In this document: positions 16,957 through 26,316 of the stretch, one piece after another | Numbering within the stretch: position 1 is the first letter of the stretch | How the letters are laid out: each line of letters opens with the position of its first letter | Source of the DNA: JAAZBV01 sp964460435 | GTDB lineage: Bacteria; Desulfobacterota; DSM-4660; Desulfatiglandales; HGW-15 | Length of the DNA stretch: 64,000 nucleotides | Direction of reading: 5' to 3' | Assembly: GCA_964460435.1 (NCBI GenBank) | Contig: CAYWRH010000004.1 | Span: forward strand, 1 to 64,000 | Notes under the pieces: model-generated | The model's input: only the letters and a program-made list of their open reading frames with translations | Databases searched by the model: none | What the model was told of the DNA's origin: nothing | Made by a program: the position numbers and the translations under genes

Positions 16957-19605
16957 TTATTCCCGTTCACTCATTATTATCTTTTCCCCTGCTGTAACTG
17001 TTGCCGTTATACCAGATGCAGAACTACCCCCCACCATAACTGTGAAATTCCCGGCCTCAATAATGCGCTGCGCATTATCATCATACAGGGCAAAATCATC
17101 AGGCTTTAATGAAAAGGTTATGTTTCGCTTTTCACCGGCCTTTAGTTCCACCCTTTTGAATGCCTTCAGGGATTTAAAGGGTATTGGGAATGAGGCGCTG
17201 TTATCTGTTATATAAACCTGAACAACCTCCGCTCCATCCCTGGTTGATCTATTTTTTAGATCAACAGAAAGGATGACATCCCTCTCTTTGGTTATCTCAC
17301 CCGATACCAGTCTGATATTTGAGTACTCAAAGGTTGAATAGCTCAATCCGTGGCCGAATGGATAGAGGGCTTCGCCCTCAAAATACCTGTAGGTGCGACC
17401 GGCCATTGAATAATCCTCATATGGGGGCAGCTGTTCCTCTGATTTGTAGAAGGTGACAGGCAGTCGGCCCGATGGATTATAGTTGCCGAATATGATATCT
17501 GCTATTGCCTCTCCGCCCGCCTGACCCGGATACCATGCCTGTATTATGGCAGGGACATTTTCTTGCTCCCAGACAAAGGATACTGCGCTCCCGCTCATGT
17601 TCACAAATACAACCGGTTTATTGAGTTTCATCAGGGCCTTCAGCATATCTGTCTGGGCAACAGGCAGAGATATCTTTGTCCTGTCGCCCCGATAAAACCC
17701 CTCAAACTTTACATCCTCTCCCATCTCCTCCCCTTCTAGACGCGGGGTTATGCCGCCCGCAAAGATTATCGCATCCGCATCGGAGGCGGTTTTCATTGCC
17801 TCTTCAAAGAGGTCATAGCCAGGTTCATGCCACCCGAACATCACCTGTGCATTGTTGCTCCCGTCATAATATTCAAGCTTAAAGGGATAAAGCTTGCCTG
17901 CTGTAAGCTCCACCTCACATACTGTTGTCTTCTTGCCCCTGCTTGACCATGAGTCAATAACAGGCTTGTCTTCAAGATAGAGCCTGTAACCGTCATCACC
18001 GGTTATTCCAATATAGTATTTTCCGGTTTTATCCGGTTTGATGTTTCCCTCAAACCGAATGGCGAAATTATCTACCGGCATCCCCTTAAGGGGAGCGCCA
18101 TATGAGTACTCCTTGTTTATCCCCTGTTCGGTTACAACCCTGAAAGGCTCCCCGCTGAATTCCGTGTTGGAGTAATAGGATGCCTTTATCCCCTTTTTGT
18201 CATTTACAGAAAATGCCTCCTCTGGTATGGGCTTTAGCCGGTATTTTTCGCCAAGATAGTTAACTCCCAGGGCATATGTGACTGTTGCTGATGCGGGAAG
18301 CACCTTTTTTACGCCGGTAAAAACCGTGGAATATTCTATTGGCGTGCCATTGTAATTACCCAGCAGCACCTCATAGTCATCCGCATTCGGGCCAATAACT
18401 GCAACCTTTTTAAGCTGTTTAGATAAAGGCAGGATGGAGTTTGCATTTTTTAGAAGAACTATTGACTGCCTTGCGGTTTCAAGCGCTAGGGCAGTGTGTT
18501 CAGGGGCATTGTTTTTTTCATAGGGTATCTGCGCATAGGGAACAGTCTCTGGCGGGTCAAACATCCCAAGCTTGAAACGGGTATTTAATAAGCGCCTTAA
18601 GGCTGTGTTTATCTCTTCCTCTGTTACAAGGCCCTGTTTAACAGCATCCTTTAAAGCGGGTTCACCCCATCCGCACCTGACATCTGTGCCGCTTTTAATG
18701 GCAATGGCTGCTGCCTCAGGGGCGGTTTTAACGATCTTGTGGTTCATAAAGATATCCTCTATGGCCCCGCAGTCTGAGACAATATGGCCATCAAACCCCC
18801 ATTTTTCCCTGAGGATATCCTTTAAAAGCCTGTTGCTCCCGCAGCATGCATCCCCCTCATACCGGTTATAGGCGCACATGACCGCCTCTACCTCTGCCTC
18901 TGTAACAAGCGCCTTGAAGGCAGGAAGGTATGTCTCCCACAGATCCCTTTTACTAACTGTTATATCAAACTCGTGCCTGAGGTGCTCTGGCCCGCTGTGT
19001 ACGGCAAAATGTTTTGCGCAGGCAGCAGCCTTCATAAATTTCGGGTCATCTCCCTGAAGTCCCTTTACAAATTCAACACCTATACGCGAGGTAAGATAGG
19101 GGTCTTCGCCATAGGTCTCCTGCCCTCTTCCCCATCTCGGGTCGCGGAATATGTTTATATTGGGGGACCAGAATGTAAGCCCCTTGTACCTTCCATGATC
19201 ACCATTTCTGAATGCCTCGTGGTGTTTTGCCCTGGCCTCTGTGGATATCACATCAGCGACCTCATGTATAAGCTCTGTATTCCATGTGGCTGCAAGGCCA
19301 ATGGCCTGGGGAAATACCGTGGCATTGCCTGCCCTTGCAACGCCATGCAGCGCCTCATTCCACCATTCATAGGCAGGTATCCCCAGCCTCTCAACAGCCG
19401 GAGAGGTATTTGTAAGCTGTGAGACCTTTTCATCAAGGGTCATCCGGTTAAGGAGGTCATTGATCCTGGTTTCGATTGGGAGGTCTGGATTCTGGAATGT
19501 AAATTGATAGGCCTTTTGCTCACCTGCCTCCCTCTTCTCAGTGCATGAAAATAAGATCACCGGAAAAATGGAATATATAATTAAGCTTAAATAGTATCGC
19601 CTCAT
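16957..19605 (-). CDS. GH3 family glycoside hydrolase with PA14 domain, lipoprotein
   Basis: An 882-residue glycoside hydrolase family 3 enzyme, beta-glucosidase/xylosidase-like. A lipoprotein signal with LFSC (Cys near 21) predicts membrane anchoring. The GH3 barrel (about 45-330) has the nucleophile Asp in HIVSDCGAIED and the subsite residues KHFAVHSGPE and CAYNRYEGDACC. A PA14 domain (about 470-600, with GDDGYRLYLEDKPVIDSW) is inserted in the second GH3 domain, and an FnIII-like domain closes the C-terminus (about 780-860). The ribosome site is GAGGGG. Substrate is unknown. It stands alone; the second GH3 enzyme at 44472 has no PA14 domain. Confidence 0.9.
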   Translation of the reverse strand: MRRYYLSLIIYSIFPVILFSCTEKREAGEQKAYQFTFQNPDLPIETRINDLLNRMTLDEKVSQLTNTSPAVERLGIPAYEWWNEALHGVARAGNATVFPQAIGLAATWNTELIHEVADVISTEARAKHHEAFRNGDHGRYKGLTFWSPNINIFRDPRWGRGQETYGEDPYLTSRIGVEFVKGLQGDDPKFMKAAACAKHFAVHSGPEHLRHEFDITVSKRDLWETYLPAFKALVTEAEVEAVMCAYNRYEGDACCGSNRLLKDILREKWGFDGHIVSDCGAIEDIFMNHKIVKTAPEAAAIAIKSGTDVRCGWGEPALKDAVKQGLVTEEEINTALRRLLNTRFKLGMFDPPETVPYAQIPYEKNNAPEHTALALETARQSIVLLKNANSILPLSKQLKKVAVIGPNADDYEVLLGNYNGTPIEYSTVFTGVKKVLPASATVTYALGVNYLGEKYRLKPIPEEAFSVNDKKGIKASYYSNTEFSGEPFRVVTEQGINKEYSYGAPLKGMPVDNFAIRFEGNIKPDKTGKYYIGITGDDGYRLYLEDKPVIDSWSSRGKKTTVCEVELTAGKLYPFKLEYYDGSNNAQVMFGWHEPGYDLFEEAMKTASDADAIIFAGGITPRLEGEEMGEDVKFEGFYRGDRTKISLPVAQTDMLKALMKLNKPVVFVNMSGSAVSFVWEQENVPAIIQAWYPGQAGGEAIADIIFGNYNPSGRLPVTFYKSEEQLPPYEDYSMAGRTYRYFEGEALYPFGHGLSYSTFEYSNIRLVSGEITKERDVILSVDLKNRSTRDGAEVVQVYITDNSASFPIPFKSLKAFKRVELKAGEKRNITFSLKPDDFALYDDNAQRIIEAGNFTVMVGGSSASGITATVTAGEKIIMSERE

Positions 19606-19835
19606 GTTAGCCCCTCTTTTTTAGAAATGATCCTTAACATATAAAACCCACTCTAAAAACACTTTAGAGTAAAATACCTAAATCTTTATGGTTCCAAACC
19701 GCTGGTATGGTTTTAGTAGATTTTTTGTCTTTGGACAAGATTATACTTTGTGCCATTTCTACTTGATTTGCGGCCAAGAATAGGTTTATACCCCGGGTAA
19801 GAATCAAAAGGAGATGTTTTATAAGATAAACAGAC

Positions 19836-20870
19836 ATGGAAACAGATAAAAAGGAGAGCCCGGAATATTTGAGGATGAGCCTTGCGGCAGCCATGACCCT
19901 TGGCTTTAAGCAGGGACTGTTTTACCGGAATGCGAGGCTCTATTGCATTAACCTGCTGCTCACATATGATGAGGGGTGCGCTGCCAGGTGCGCCTACTGC
20001 GGGTTAAGCAATAACAGGCCCGGGGCATCTACAAAAAAGAGCTTTATAAGGGTCACATGGCCGGAGTACCGCCTGGATGAAATTATCGGGGAGATATCAA
20101 AAAGGCAGGAGAGGGTTAAAAGGATATGTATCTCCATGCTGACAAACAGCCGGTCGGTAAAAGATACAAGGTTGATATGCAAAAGATTGCGCTCTTCATT
20201 TGATATACCTGTGTCCCTTCTTGTATCACCCACAATATTAGGACATGAAGATCTTGCCGATTTTAAAACCGCAGGCGCAGACAAGATAGGCGTTGCCATA
20301 GACCTTGCCACAAAAGAGCTGTTTGATAAATACAGGGGTAAGGGTGTTAACGGCCCTCATGAATGGGAAAGATACTGGCAGTGCCTCTCTGACGCTATCA
20401 AGATTTTTGGCAAAGGCAATGCAGGGTCTCATTTAATGACAGGCATGGGCGAGACAGAAAAAGAGATGTGTGAGGCAATCCAGAGGGCAAAGGATATGGG
20501 TGGTAGTACACACCTCTTTTCATTCTTCCCTGAGGTGAATTCCCCCATGTCAGAGCACCCCATGCCTCCTATGGCTCAGTACAGGCGGATACAGGTTGCG
20601 AGATACCTTATAGATAACAGTATCTCGGATATATCACGATTCAGGTTTGATGCTGCGGGGAGAATAGTAGAATTCGGGTTATCATCAACTGATATGGATA
20701 AGGTAATTAACACGGGTGAACCCTTCCGTACAAGCGGGTGCACCGGCTATGATAACGAGGTGGCCTGCAACAGACCCTATGCCAACTCCCGCCCTGGGCC
20801 TGAAATAAGAAATTTCCCCTTTAAACCCCAGGAGAAAGATATAGCCCGAATAAAAAATCAGTTAAGATAA
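19836..20870 (+). CDS. Second LipS-type radical SAM protein, biotin-synthase-like
   Basis: A 344-residue radical SAM protein with C48-x3-C52-x2-C55 (CAARCAYC). The C-terminus has further cysteines in TSGCTGYDNEVACNRPYANS, where a related pattern SGC..CNRP..N is, as I recall, typical of LipS-type proteins. It is the natural partner for the radical SAM gene at 8863, since two such proteins share the sulfur insertions into octanoyl groups. It is isolated, about 7.4 kb from the ligase operon, and no lipoyl-domain protein is adjacent. The start is the ATG at 19836; a GGAG element lies about 20 bases upstream, so translation may be weak or begin slightly downstream. Another biotin-synthase-like role cannot be excluded. 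Confidence 0.65.
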   Translation: METDKKESPEYLRMSLAAAMTLGFKQGLFYRNARLYCINLLLTYDEGCAARCAYCGLSNNRPGASTKKSFIRVTWPEYRLDEIIGEISKRQERVKRICISMLTNSRSVKDTRLICKRLRSSFDIPVSLLVSPTILGHEDLADFKTAGADKIGVAIDLATKELFDKYRGKGVNGPHEWERYWQCLSDAIKIFGKGNAGSHLMTGMGETEKEMCEAIQRAKDMGGSTHLFSFFPEVNSPMSEHPMPPMAQYRRIQVARYLIDNSISDISRFRFDAAGRIVEFGLSSTDMDKVINTGEPFRTSGCTGYDNEVACNRPYANSRPGPEIRNFPFKPQEKDIARIKNQLR

Positions 20871-21039
20871 AAAAATTAGTGTTTTTTCTTAATATGCCTA
20901 CCCGATTTTAATTATTTTTAAGCTTGAAGCAATAGATGTTTATGTTTATATTTGGCTACTTTAAATGGGTATTCCGATAGTCATATGGAAAGAAGAAATC
21001 TTTGTATTTAACAAGGTTCTAATAAAAGGAGTGATAAAA

Positions 21040-22281
21040 ATGAATAAATTCAAATTGTTGGCAGTCTTTACAATCATTTTTTTTCTGGTATCAACCCATG
21101 TCCATGCAAAGTGGTGGATATTCGGGCAGAGCCAGGACGAAATCACAATCTCTTACCTTTATATCAATAATATCTCCTATGATGAGGGGGGCGATGAGAT
21201 AACCCTTTACAGGCAATATCTTGATGAAGGCAATATTGTGATCAGGGGAAAGGCCTCTGTGAAGCAGGGAAGCATCGGTTCTGTACAGATAAGCACAGAC
21301 GGAAAGGAATCATGGCAAAAGGCAGAGCTCTCAAGGGATGGGGCATTTGTATATAAATACAAGCCTGAAACAGGTAAAAAATATGAGCTTTATGTAAAGG
21401 CGCTAAACACCAGTGGTAAGGCCAACGACTTTGAAGAGACAAGAAAATTTGTGACAGTTTCAGAGCAGGATATGAGGGCTGCTGTTATTGAGGCCCTGAA
21501 TAAACTCACAGAAGCATACATGGCTGAAAACCCCGCGGCCTTTATGGAGCTTGTAAGCGATGATTTTGCCGGTGATTTTACCATCCTTGACAGGGCAATA
21601 AGGAAGGATTTTAGCCTCTTTGACAACATTGATCTGAGATTTACCCTTACCAGCATGGCATCCGGTGCAAAGGGCGGTGTTGTTGTAACCATTACATATA
21701 ACCGTTTTCTATTTGGCACAAAGAGCGGGCAGTCTTACAGGGACAGGGGCATGACCGAGTTTGCATTTGTTCCCGAAGGAAGCGGGCTTAAGGTAAAGGC
21801 CATGAAGTACCCACTTATATTCGGTTTAAGTGATGCGGGCAATGTCGCAACAGGAGTTATCCAGGGATCATCAGATGAACCGACCATTACTGTGGATGGA
21901 CAGGGGAATGTGGAGGTTAAGCCCTTTTTCCAGGCAGTGGACCAGCTTAATGGTGAAGATGATATTGGTGGAGCAGGCATACCCGCACCCACCAACTTCC
22001 GGGTAGTTGGCGGAACGAAACACCATTATGTCCAGTTTGCCTTTGATACTGTGCTTACAATGGATGCCCTTGCTGATTATGAGTTTGTAATAGAAGAGGC
22101 ATATAACGCTAATGGCCCATGGGAAGAGGTGGCACGCAGGCCAGGAGACGCCTATTCGCAGATCCAGCTTACAACAGATGCAATAGCACAGGAGGCAGTT
22201 ATCCTCTATTACAGGGTAAGGCTTGAAAAAGAGGGCAAGGCAAGCGAACCCAGCAATGTGGCTATCTGGGATAATATCTAA
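21040..22281 (+). CDS. Exported protein with NTF2-like and FnIII-like domains
   Basis: A 413-residue protein with a signal peptide (1-23, ends VHA). Residues about 60-140 look like an Ig-like beta domain (VQISTDGKESWQKAEL). Residues about 145-262 look like an NTF2/SnoaL-type fold (LNKLTEAYMAENPAAFMELV, FSLFDNIDLRFTL). The C-terminus (about 315-413) resembles a fibronectin III domain (YRVRLEKEGKASEPSNV). I start at 21040, where AAGGAG sits 7 bases upstream and the signal peptide begins, not at the in-frame ATG at 20965. It is followed by a 1307-residue protein that ends in a similar NTF2-like domain, and by an outer-membrane barrel. Function is unknown. Confidence 0.72.
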   Translation: MNKFKLLAVFTIIFFLVSTHVHAKWWIFGQSQDEITISYLYINNISYDEGGDEITLYRQYLDEGNIVIRGKASVKQGSIGSVQISTDGKESWQKAELSRDGAFVYKYKPETGKKYELYVKALNTSGKANDFEETRKFVTVSEQDMRAAVIEALNKLTEAYMAENPAAFMELVSDDFAGDFTILDRAIRKDFSLFDNIDLRFTLTSMASGAKGGVVVTITYNRFLFGTKSGQSYRDRGMTEFAFVPEGSGLKVKAMKYPLIFGLSDAGNVATGVIQGSSDEPTITVDGQGNVEVKPFFQAVDQLNGEDDIGGAGIPAPTNFRVVGGTKHHYVQFAFDTVLTMDALADYEFVIEEAYNANGPWEEVARRPGDAYSQIQLTTDAIAQEAVILYYRVRLEKEGKASEPSNVAIWDNI

Positions 22282-22295
22282 AAAAATTAATAAAC

Positions 22296-22323
22296 AAAAC
22301 CCTGCCTTTATTTGCAGGGTTTT
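22296..22323 (+). terminator. Terminator-like hairpin between two cassette genes
   Basis: A perfect 10-bp stem (22296-22305 with 22314-22323, loop 8) starts with AAAA and ends with TTTT, the shape of a two-way rho-independent terminator. It sits 14 bases after one stop and 15 bases before the next ATG, where it would reduce transcription into the large gene. Confidence 0.65.
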
Positions 22324-22338
22324 GTGAGGTTAATACCT

Positions 22339-25300
22339 ATGCATCTGTTAAGAAACAAGATTCTTGTATATTCGTCTCTTTTCTGCCTGATCCTTGTAAT
22401 TATTGCGCCTCAAGGTCTTTATGCGCAGGATGAAAATCCCAATGAGAGGTCAACAGGAGGGGTTTTTGCTGGTGCATACGATATTGCAAAGGAGAGCCAC
22501 GGTGTACCCTTTCTGGATCAGCTCGCCACGAATGGCATTCCTGCCATTTATGGTGAAATCCTTAGTGCAGCCGCTGAGGGCGGAGGAGAGGCATTCAAGA
22601 ATGAGGCATGGAAGGGTGGAGAGGTCGCAAAGCAGCTTGCCACTCAGCAATATGTGCGTGACAGCCTGAAAAGGATAGCAGATGCAATAGGGGATCTGAC
22701 TTCAGTCCTTGATATTGGCGGCAAACTATATGCTGAACAGTATGATGATGCAAAAGTATCAACCGCAATATTTGTTCTTGGCAAGATTGCTGGTTCTGAA
22801 TCAGGGGGCGCGGTCCTGAAGTCAATCGGTGTCACCTCAACCGCCTATGTTACTGCTGCTGTTGTAGCCTTTCAGGTATGGTATGAATCATCCAAGGCCC
22901 TTGCAGCAGAGACAACCTCAAGGCAGCTTGAGAGCCTTTACGGCTCCATTGAGCTTATGATCCGTGACAAATCTAGAACCACACTGGGTCAGGGCGACCC
23001 CTTCCCCCCTACACCTGAAAATGTGGAAAAGGTCTGGAAAAGGGTGCTGAATGACCAGGGATTCAGGGTCTTATTCAAGGCATATGTCACAGAGCAGCTC
23101 AATCAGGAATTCCCCGAACCTGGTTATTTTGATTCAATAGCGGCATATGCATCTGCCCCTTTTTCTGACAAGAGTGCATCTGCAACAATAGAAGAGCAGG
23201 CAAAAACCAATTTACAAAAAGATTATTCATCTCTCAAATCCTATATTACCGGTCTTGTGTCATGGTTAAACAAGGCGGAAAAGGTAAGGGAGCAGCAGAC
23301 CATTGCACGTCAGGAGCTAAAAAAACTTGCCGACCGCATTAAACAGAGTACCGGCGGAAGCATGGAGCAGGCTATAGAAAGGATGGACAAGGCCATCACC
23401 ATGCTTGGCGTTGTAGAGGTGTATCTCAGGGACAGCAATGAAAAGATCGATAAGGCTATAAAGGAAAAGGATGTTGAAGAGCTTCAGGTGCACCTGAAGA
23501 TGATCGCAGATTATGTAAAGGATGTTATTGCCTGGATACCTGAAAGGGGGCCGGTTGCAGAAAGAAGGAATGGGGCATTTACAAAACTCAAGGAGGCTTA
23601 TGTAAAGGCAGAGGCCGGGTTTAACGCCCTTGTAGGTGAATTAAAGGCAAAACTGGAAAAGCCAAGGCCGCCTGAAAATATAGAGGTGCCTGAAAACCTG
23701 CAAGCAATAGACCCTGTAGAGATGTTCAAGACAAAGTTCGGGGAATTTCTAAAACCTTTTGAATGGGGAGGCGTTAAAGATGTTTCTATCATCAAAGATA
23801 ATTATCTGAAGATGCTTGAGACAGGCAATTTTGTCCACCCCCTTGATAATAAGAACACACCTCTCCCGGGCGGAAGAGCGCCAAAGGCAGAAGAGATAGA
23901 AAAGGCATGGGCAAGGGAAGATTACCAGGGCGCAGCAGGCCGTGGCGGGGGCATACCAAGAGAGGAGGATACAATACAGGGGTATAAAAGCTATCTAGGC
24001 AAAAAGATAGCCGAAGTGAAGATGCCGGATGAAATAACTTCATTAAATGCATCAATCAATACCCAGAGTGCTGCTATAGAAAAAATTTTTAAGGAAGGAA
24101 ATAACCTTGCCTTTGGCAGAAACGAGCAGGGAGAATATGTCACTGGTGAAACCCCTGAACAGGCAAAGGCCCGAAGGGAGAGGGGCCAGGCACTTATGAA
24201 ACAGGCAAGGGAGATGAGCGATGCTCTTAAGCCATCACTGGACAGGCTTCAGGCCCTGAATATTGCCTGGACACAGGCAAGAGAGATGGCTAATGAGGCA
24301 GCCGCCACTATTATTATGATGGCGGGGTTAACCAGAAATGAAACAACAGAATGGATGAACCAGACAAAGGCATATATAATAAATGAACTAAACCCCCTTT
24401 ATCAGGAATATCAATCACTAAATGCAAGGCTTTCAGCATTTGATGAACCATATCGCAATTTCAAATCCGGAGCACTTGATACTGCCATTGAAAATGCAAA
24501 ATCAGTTGTCAGCGATTATTCATATGTGGGGCTTCAGGGAACAACAATCCCTGAATCGCAGCTAATGATTACAGGGGCTATTACAGAAGTCAGTAAAATT
24601 GTTAATGCGATTTCCAGCAGGACAGAAAATCTGAAACGCGCCTACAGCAATATCCAGAATATATTTCAAACCGTTGAGAGCATGGATTATCTTGCCAAAC
24701 AGTGGGATGATTTTATAGCTGATGCCAGCCTATCATCGCGAGATATAAACACCTATATTGACCCATCCTTTATGAAGGATGACCGGTTCAACATGCTCAA
24801 GGAGATGTTCGGTGACATGGAAAAGATGTCATCAGATTACAGAGAAAAGATAGGTGCTCTGGATAATGAGTGCATGCAATATATAGATAACAGCAAATCT
24901 GATTCCGCCTGGCTTCAGTCGGCAATAAACAACCTGATCAGATTCAAGGATACGGCTATCCAGGCAGGGGTATTGGGAGATGCAGAGTCATTAAAACCCA
25001 ATCTCAACCTCGGGTACAATATGGTGGAAGGTGGAAAGACCGTTGCCCTCATACCTTATCAGCATTACATGACAGAGAAGGAAAAGAGTGCAGCAATAAC
25101 AAGTCTGCAGAATATAATTGATGCAACAAATCTGGCTTCTTTTTTAAGCGGGGTTGCACCGTGGCTTGACAGAGAGGTAAAGAGATACATGAATGAGATA
25201 ACAGCGCTGCCTGTTATCAAGGAGGAGAATTTTTTTATCGGGAATATACCCACTGGCGAAAAGGTGCATGTTGTGCTTAAAAGCAAACTTGATGAGGCAA

Positions 25301-26262
25301 CAGGTGTTGTGAACGCACTTGTGCCTGGTGAAAAAACTTTTAATGATAACTGGCAGAAACTCAGGACCCTTGTGCCTGTTGGCATGCATTATAAAAGTGA
25401 GGCAGACCAGTTTGCAGAGCTTAATGTCCCTTCTAATGCGCCTCTGGCAAAGGACTTTATTGCCCTCAGAGAAAAATTCATAGGGCTTTATTTAAAGGAT
25501 CGTGAAGTCACAGCGCAGAAACAACTGGACGACTATGAGAAACTAGCAAAGGAGGCTATGGCCAGATGGGCGAGTATAACAGGGCCATTAAAGGAGCGGA
25601 TAAAGAGCGGGGATGACCTTATAAAAAGGGCATCTGATTCTGGCACACTTTCACGCTCAGAACTGGAGACCCTCAAGGCTGCCATTGAATCGGCCCTAAA
25701 CAACCTGAACAGTGACCCCCTGGATGATTTCTCAGCAGCATCCTATGCCATGTTCAAGGCAAATCTGGACAGGGGCGAGTATGCAACTGACATAAAATTT
25801 ATAAATGATGGGCTAGGGAGACTTCCTGAACAATTCTACAGCGCCATTGATGCGATCAGGTCTAGGCTCCAGAATTATGGCGACAAGACAGAGGCAGTCA
25901 AAGGGTTTTATGCCCAATTTAAAGCCGCCTATGAAGAGAAAAATGAGTCACGCCTAATGAACTGTCTTAGTGATCAGTGGGAGGCTGGCGACGGCACAAC
26001 CCTCTATGATGTTGAGGAATACTTCAGGAACATGTTCACTGTTTTTGATGAGATAAGGCTTGATATCACCAACCTGAGGGTGGAGAAGTCAGGAGCTGAA
26101 ACATACAGGGTATCATATGATCTTCTTATCACAGGGAGGATATATGCGGAAAACATGACCCATACCGAAAAATCAAGCGTTATGGAAGAGGTAACAGTTA
26201 CTGATGACAATAAAATAAAGATAACTAGGACCCCTGAAGGCCGGTTCTGGTATGTAAATTAA
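22339..26262 (+). CDS. Very large exported helical protein with C-terminal NTF2-like domain
   Basis: I do not recognise this 1307-residue protein. It has a signal peptide (about 1-30, ends GLYAQ). Residues about 30-210 contain glycine/alanine-rich hydrophobic helices (VSTAIFVLGKIAG, TAYVTAAVVAFQVWYE) that could insert in a membrane. Most of the rest is predicted by eye to be long alpha-helical, coiled-coil-like segments rich in Lys, Glu, Ala. The last 115 residues (FYAQFKAAYEEKNESRLMNC, MFTVFDEIRLDITNL) resemble the NTF2-like domain of the preceding protein. The ATG at 22339 has GAGG 10 bases upstream; a TTG at 22312 is in frame but precedes the signal peptide. Possible toxin, surface or scaffold protein; no function is asserted. 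Confidence 0.75.
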   Translation: MHLLRNKILVYSSLFCLILVIIAPQGLYAQDENPNERSTGGVFAGAYDIAKESHGVPFLDQLATNGIPAIYGEILSAAAEGGGEAFKNEAWKGGEVAKQLATQQYVRDSLKRIADAIGDLTSVLDIGGKLYAEQYDDAKVSTAIFVLGKIAGSESGGAVLKSIGVTSTAYVTAAVVAFQVWYESSKALAAETTSRQLESLYGSIELMIRDKSRTTLGQGDPFPPTPENVEKVWKRVLNDQGFRVLFKAYVTEQLNQEFPEPGYFDSIAAYASAPFSDKSASATIEEQAKTNLQKDYSSLKSYITGLVSWLNKAEKVREQQTIARQELKKLADRIKQSTGGSMEQAIERMDKAITMLGVVEVYLRDSNEKIDKAIKEKDVEELQVHLKMIADYVKDVIAWIPERGPVAERRNGAFTKLKEAYVKAEAGFNALVGELKAKLEKPRPPENIEVPENLQAIDPVEMFKTKFGEFLKPFEWGGVKDVSIIKDNYLKMLETGNFVHPLDNKNTPLPGGRAPKAEEIEKAWAREDYQGAAGRGGGIPREEDTIQGYKSYLGKKIAEVKMPDEITSLNASINTQSAAIEKIFKEGNNLAFGRNEQGEYVTGETPEQAKARRERGQALMKQAREMSDALKPSLDRLQALNIAWTQAREMANEAAATIIMMAGLTRNETTEWMNQTKAYIINELNPLYQEYQSLNARLSAFDEPYRNFKSGALDTAIENAKSVVSDYSYVGLQGTTIPESQLMITGAITEVSKIVNAISSRTENLKRAYSNIQNIFQTVESMDYLAKQWDDFIADASLSSRDINTYIDPSFMKDDRFNMLKEMFGDMEKMSSDYREKIGALDNECMQYIDNSKSDSAWLQSAINNLIRFKDTAIQAGVLGDAESLKPNLNLGYNMVEGGKTVALIPYQHYMTEKEKSAAITSLQNIIDATNLASFLSGVAPWLDREVKRYMNEITALPVIKEENFFIGNIPTGEKVHVVLKSKLDEATGVVNALVPGEKTFNDNWQKLRTLVPVGMHYKSEADQFAELNVPSNAPLAKDFIALREKFIGLYLKDREVTAQKQLDDYEKLAKEAMARWASITGPLKERIKSGDDLIKRASDSGTLSRSELETLKAAIESALNNLNSDPLDDFSAASYAMFKANLDRGEYATDIKFINDGLGRLPEQFYSAIDAIRSRLQNYGDKTEAVKGFYAQFKAAYEEKNESRLMNCLSDQWEAGDGTTLYDVEEYFRNMFTVFDEIRLDITNLRVEKSGAETYRVSYDLLITGRIYAENMTHTEKSSVMEEVTVTDDNKIKITRTPEGRFWYVN

Positions 26263-26316
26263 TAAGATACAGTTAACAGCATATTTTTATAATAATTATA
26301 GTTTTGGGAGGATAAA

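Noticed and set aside
19606..19835. Gap before the second LipS-type gene as a place for a lipoyl-domain or GcvH-like protein
   Set aside because: No frame with a lipoyl-lysine motif exists on either strand in this gap.
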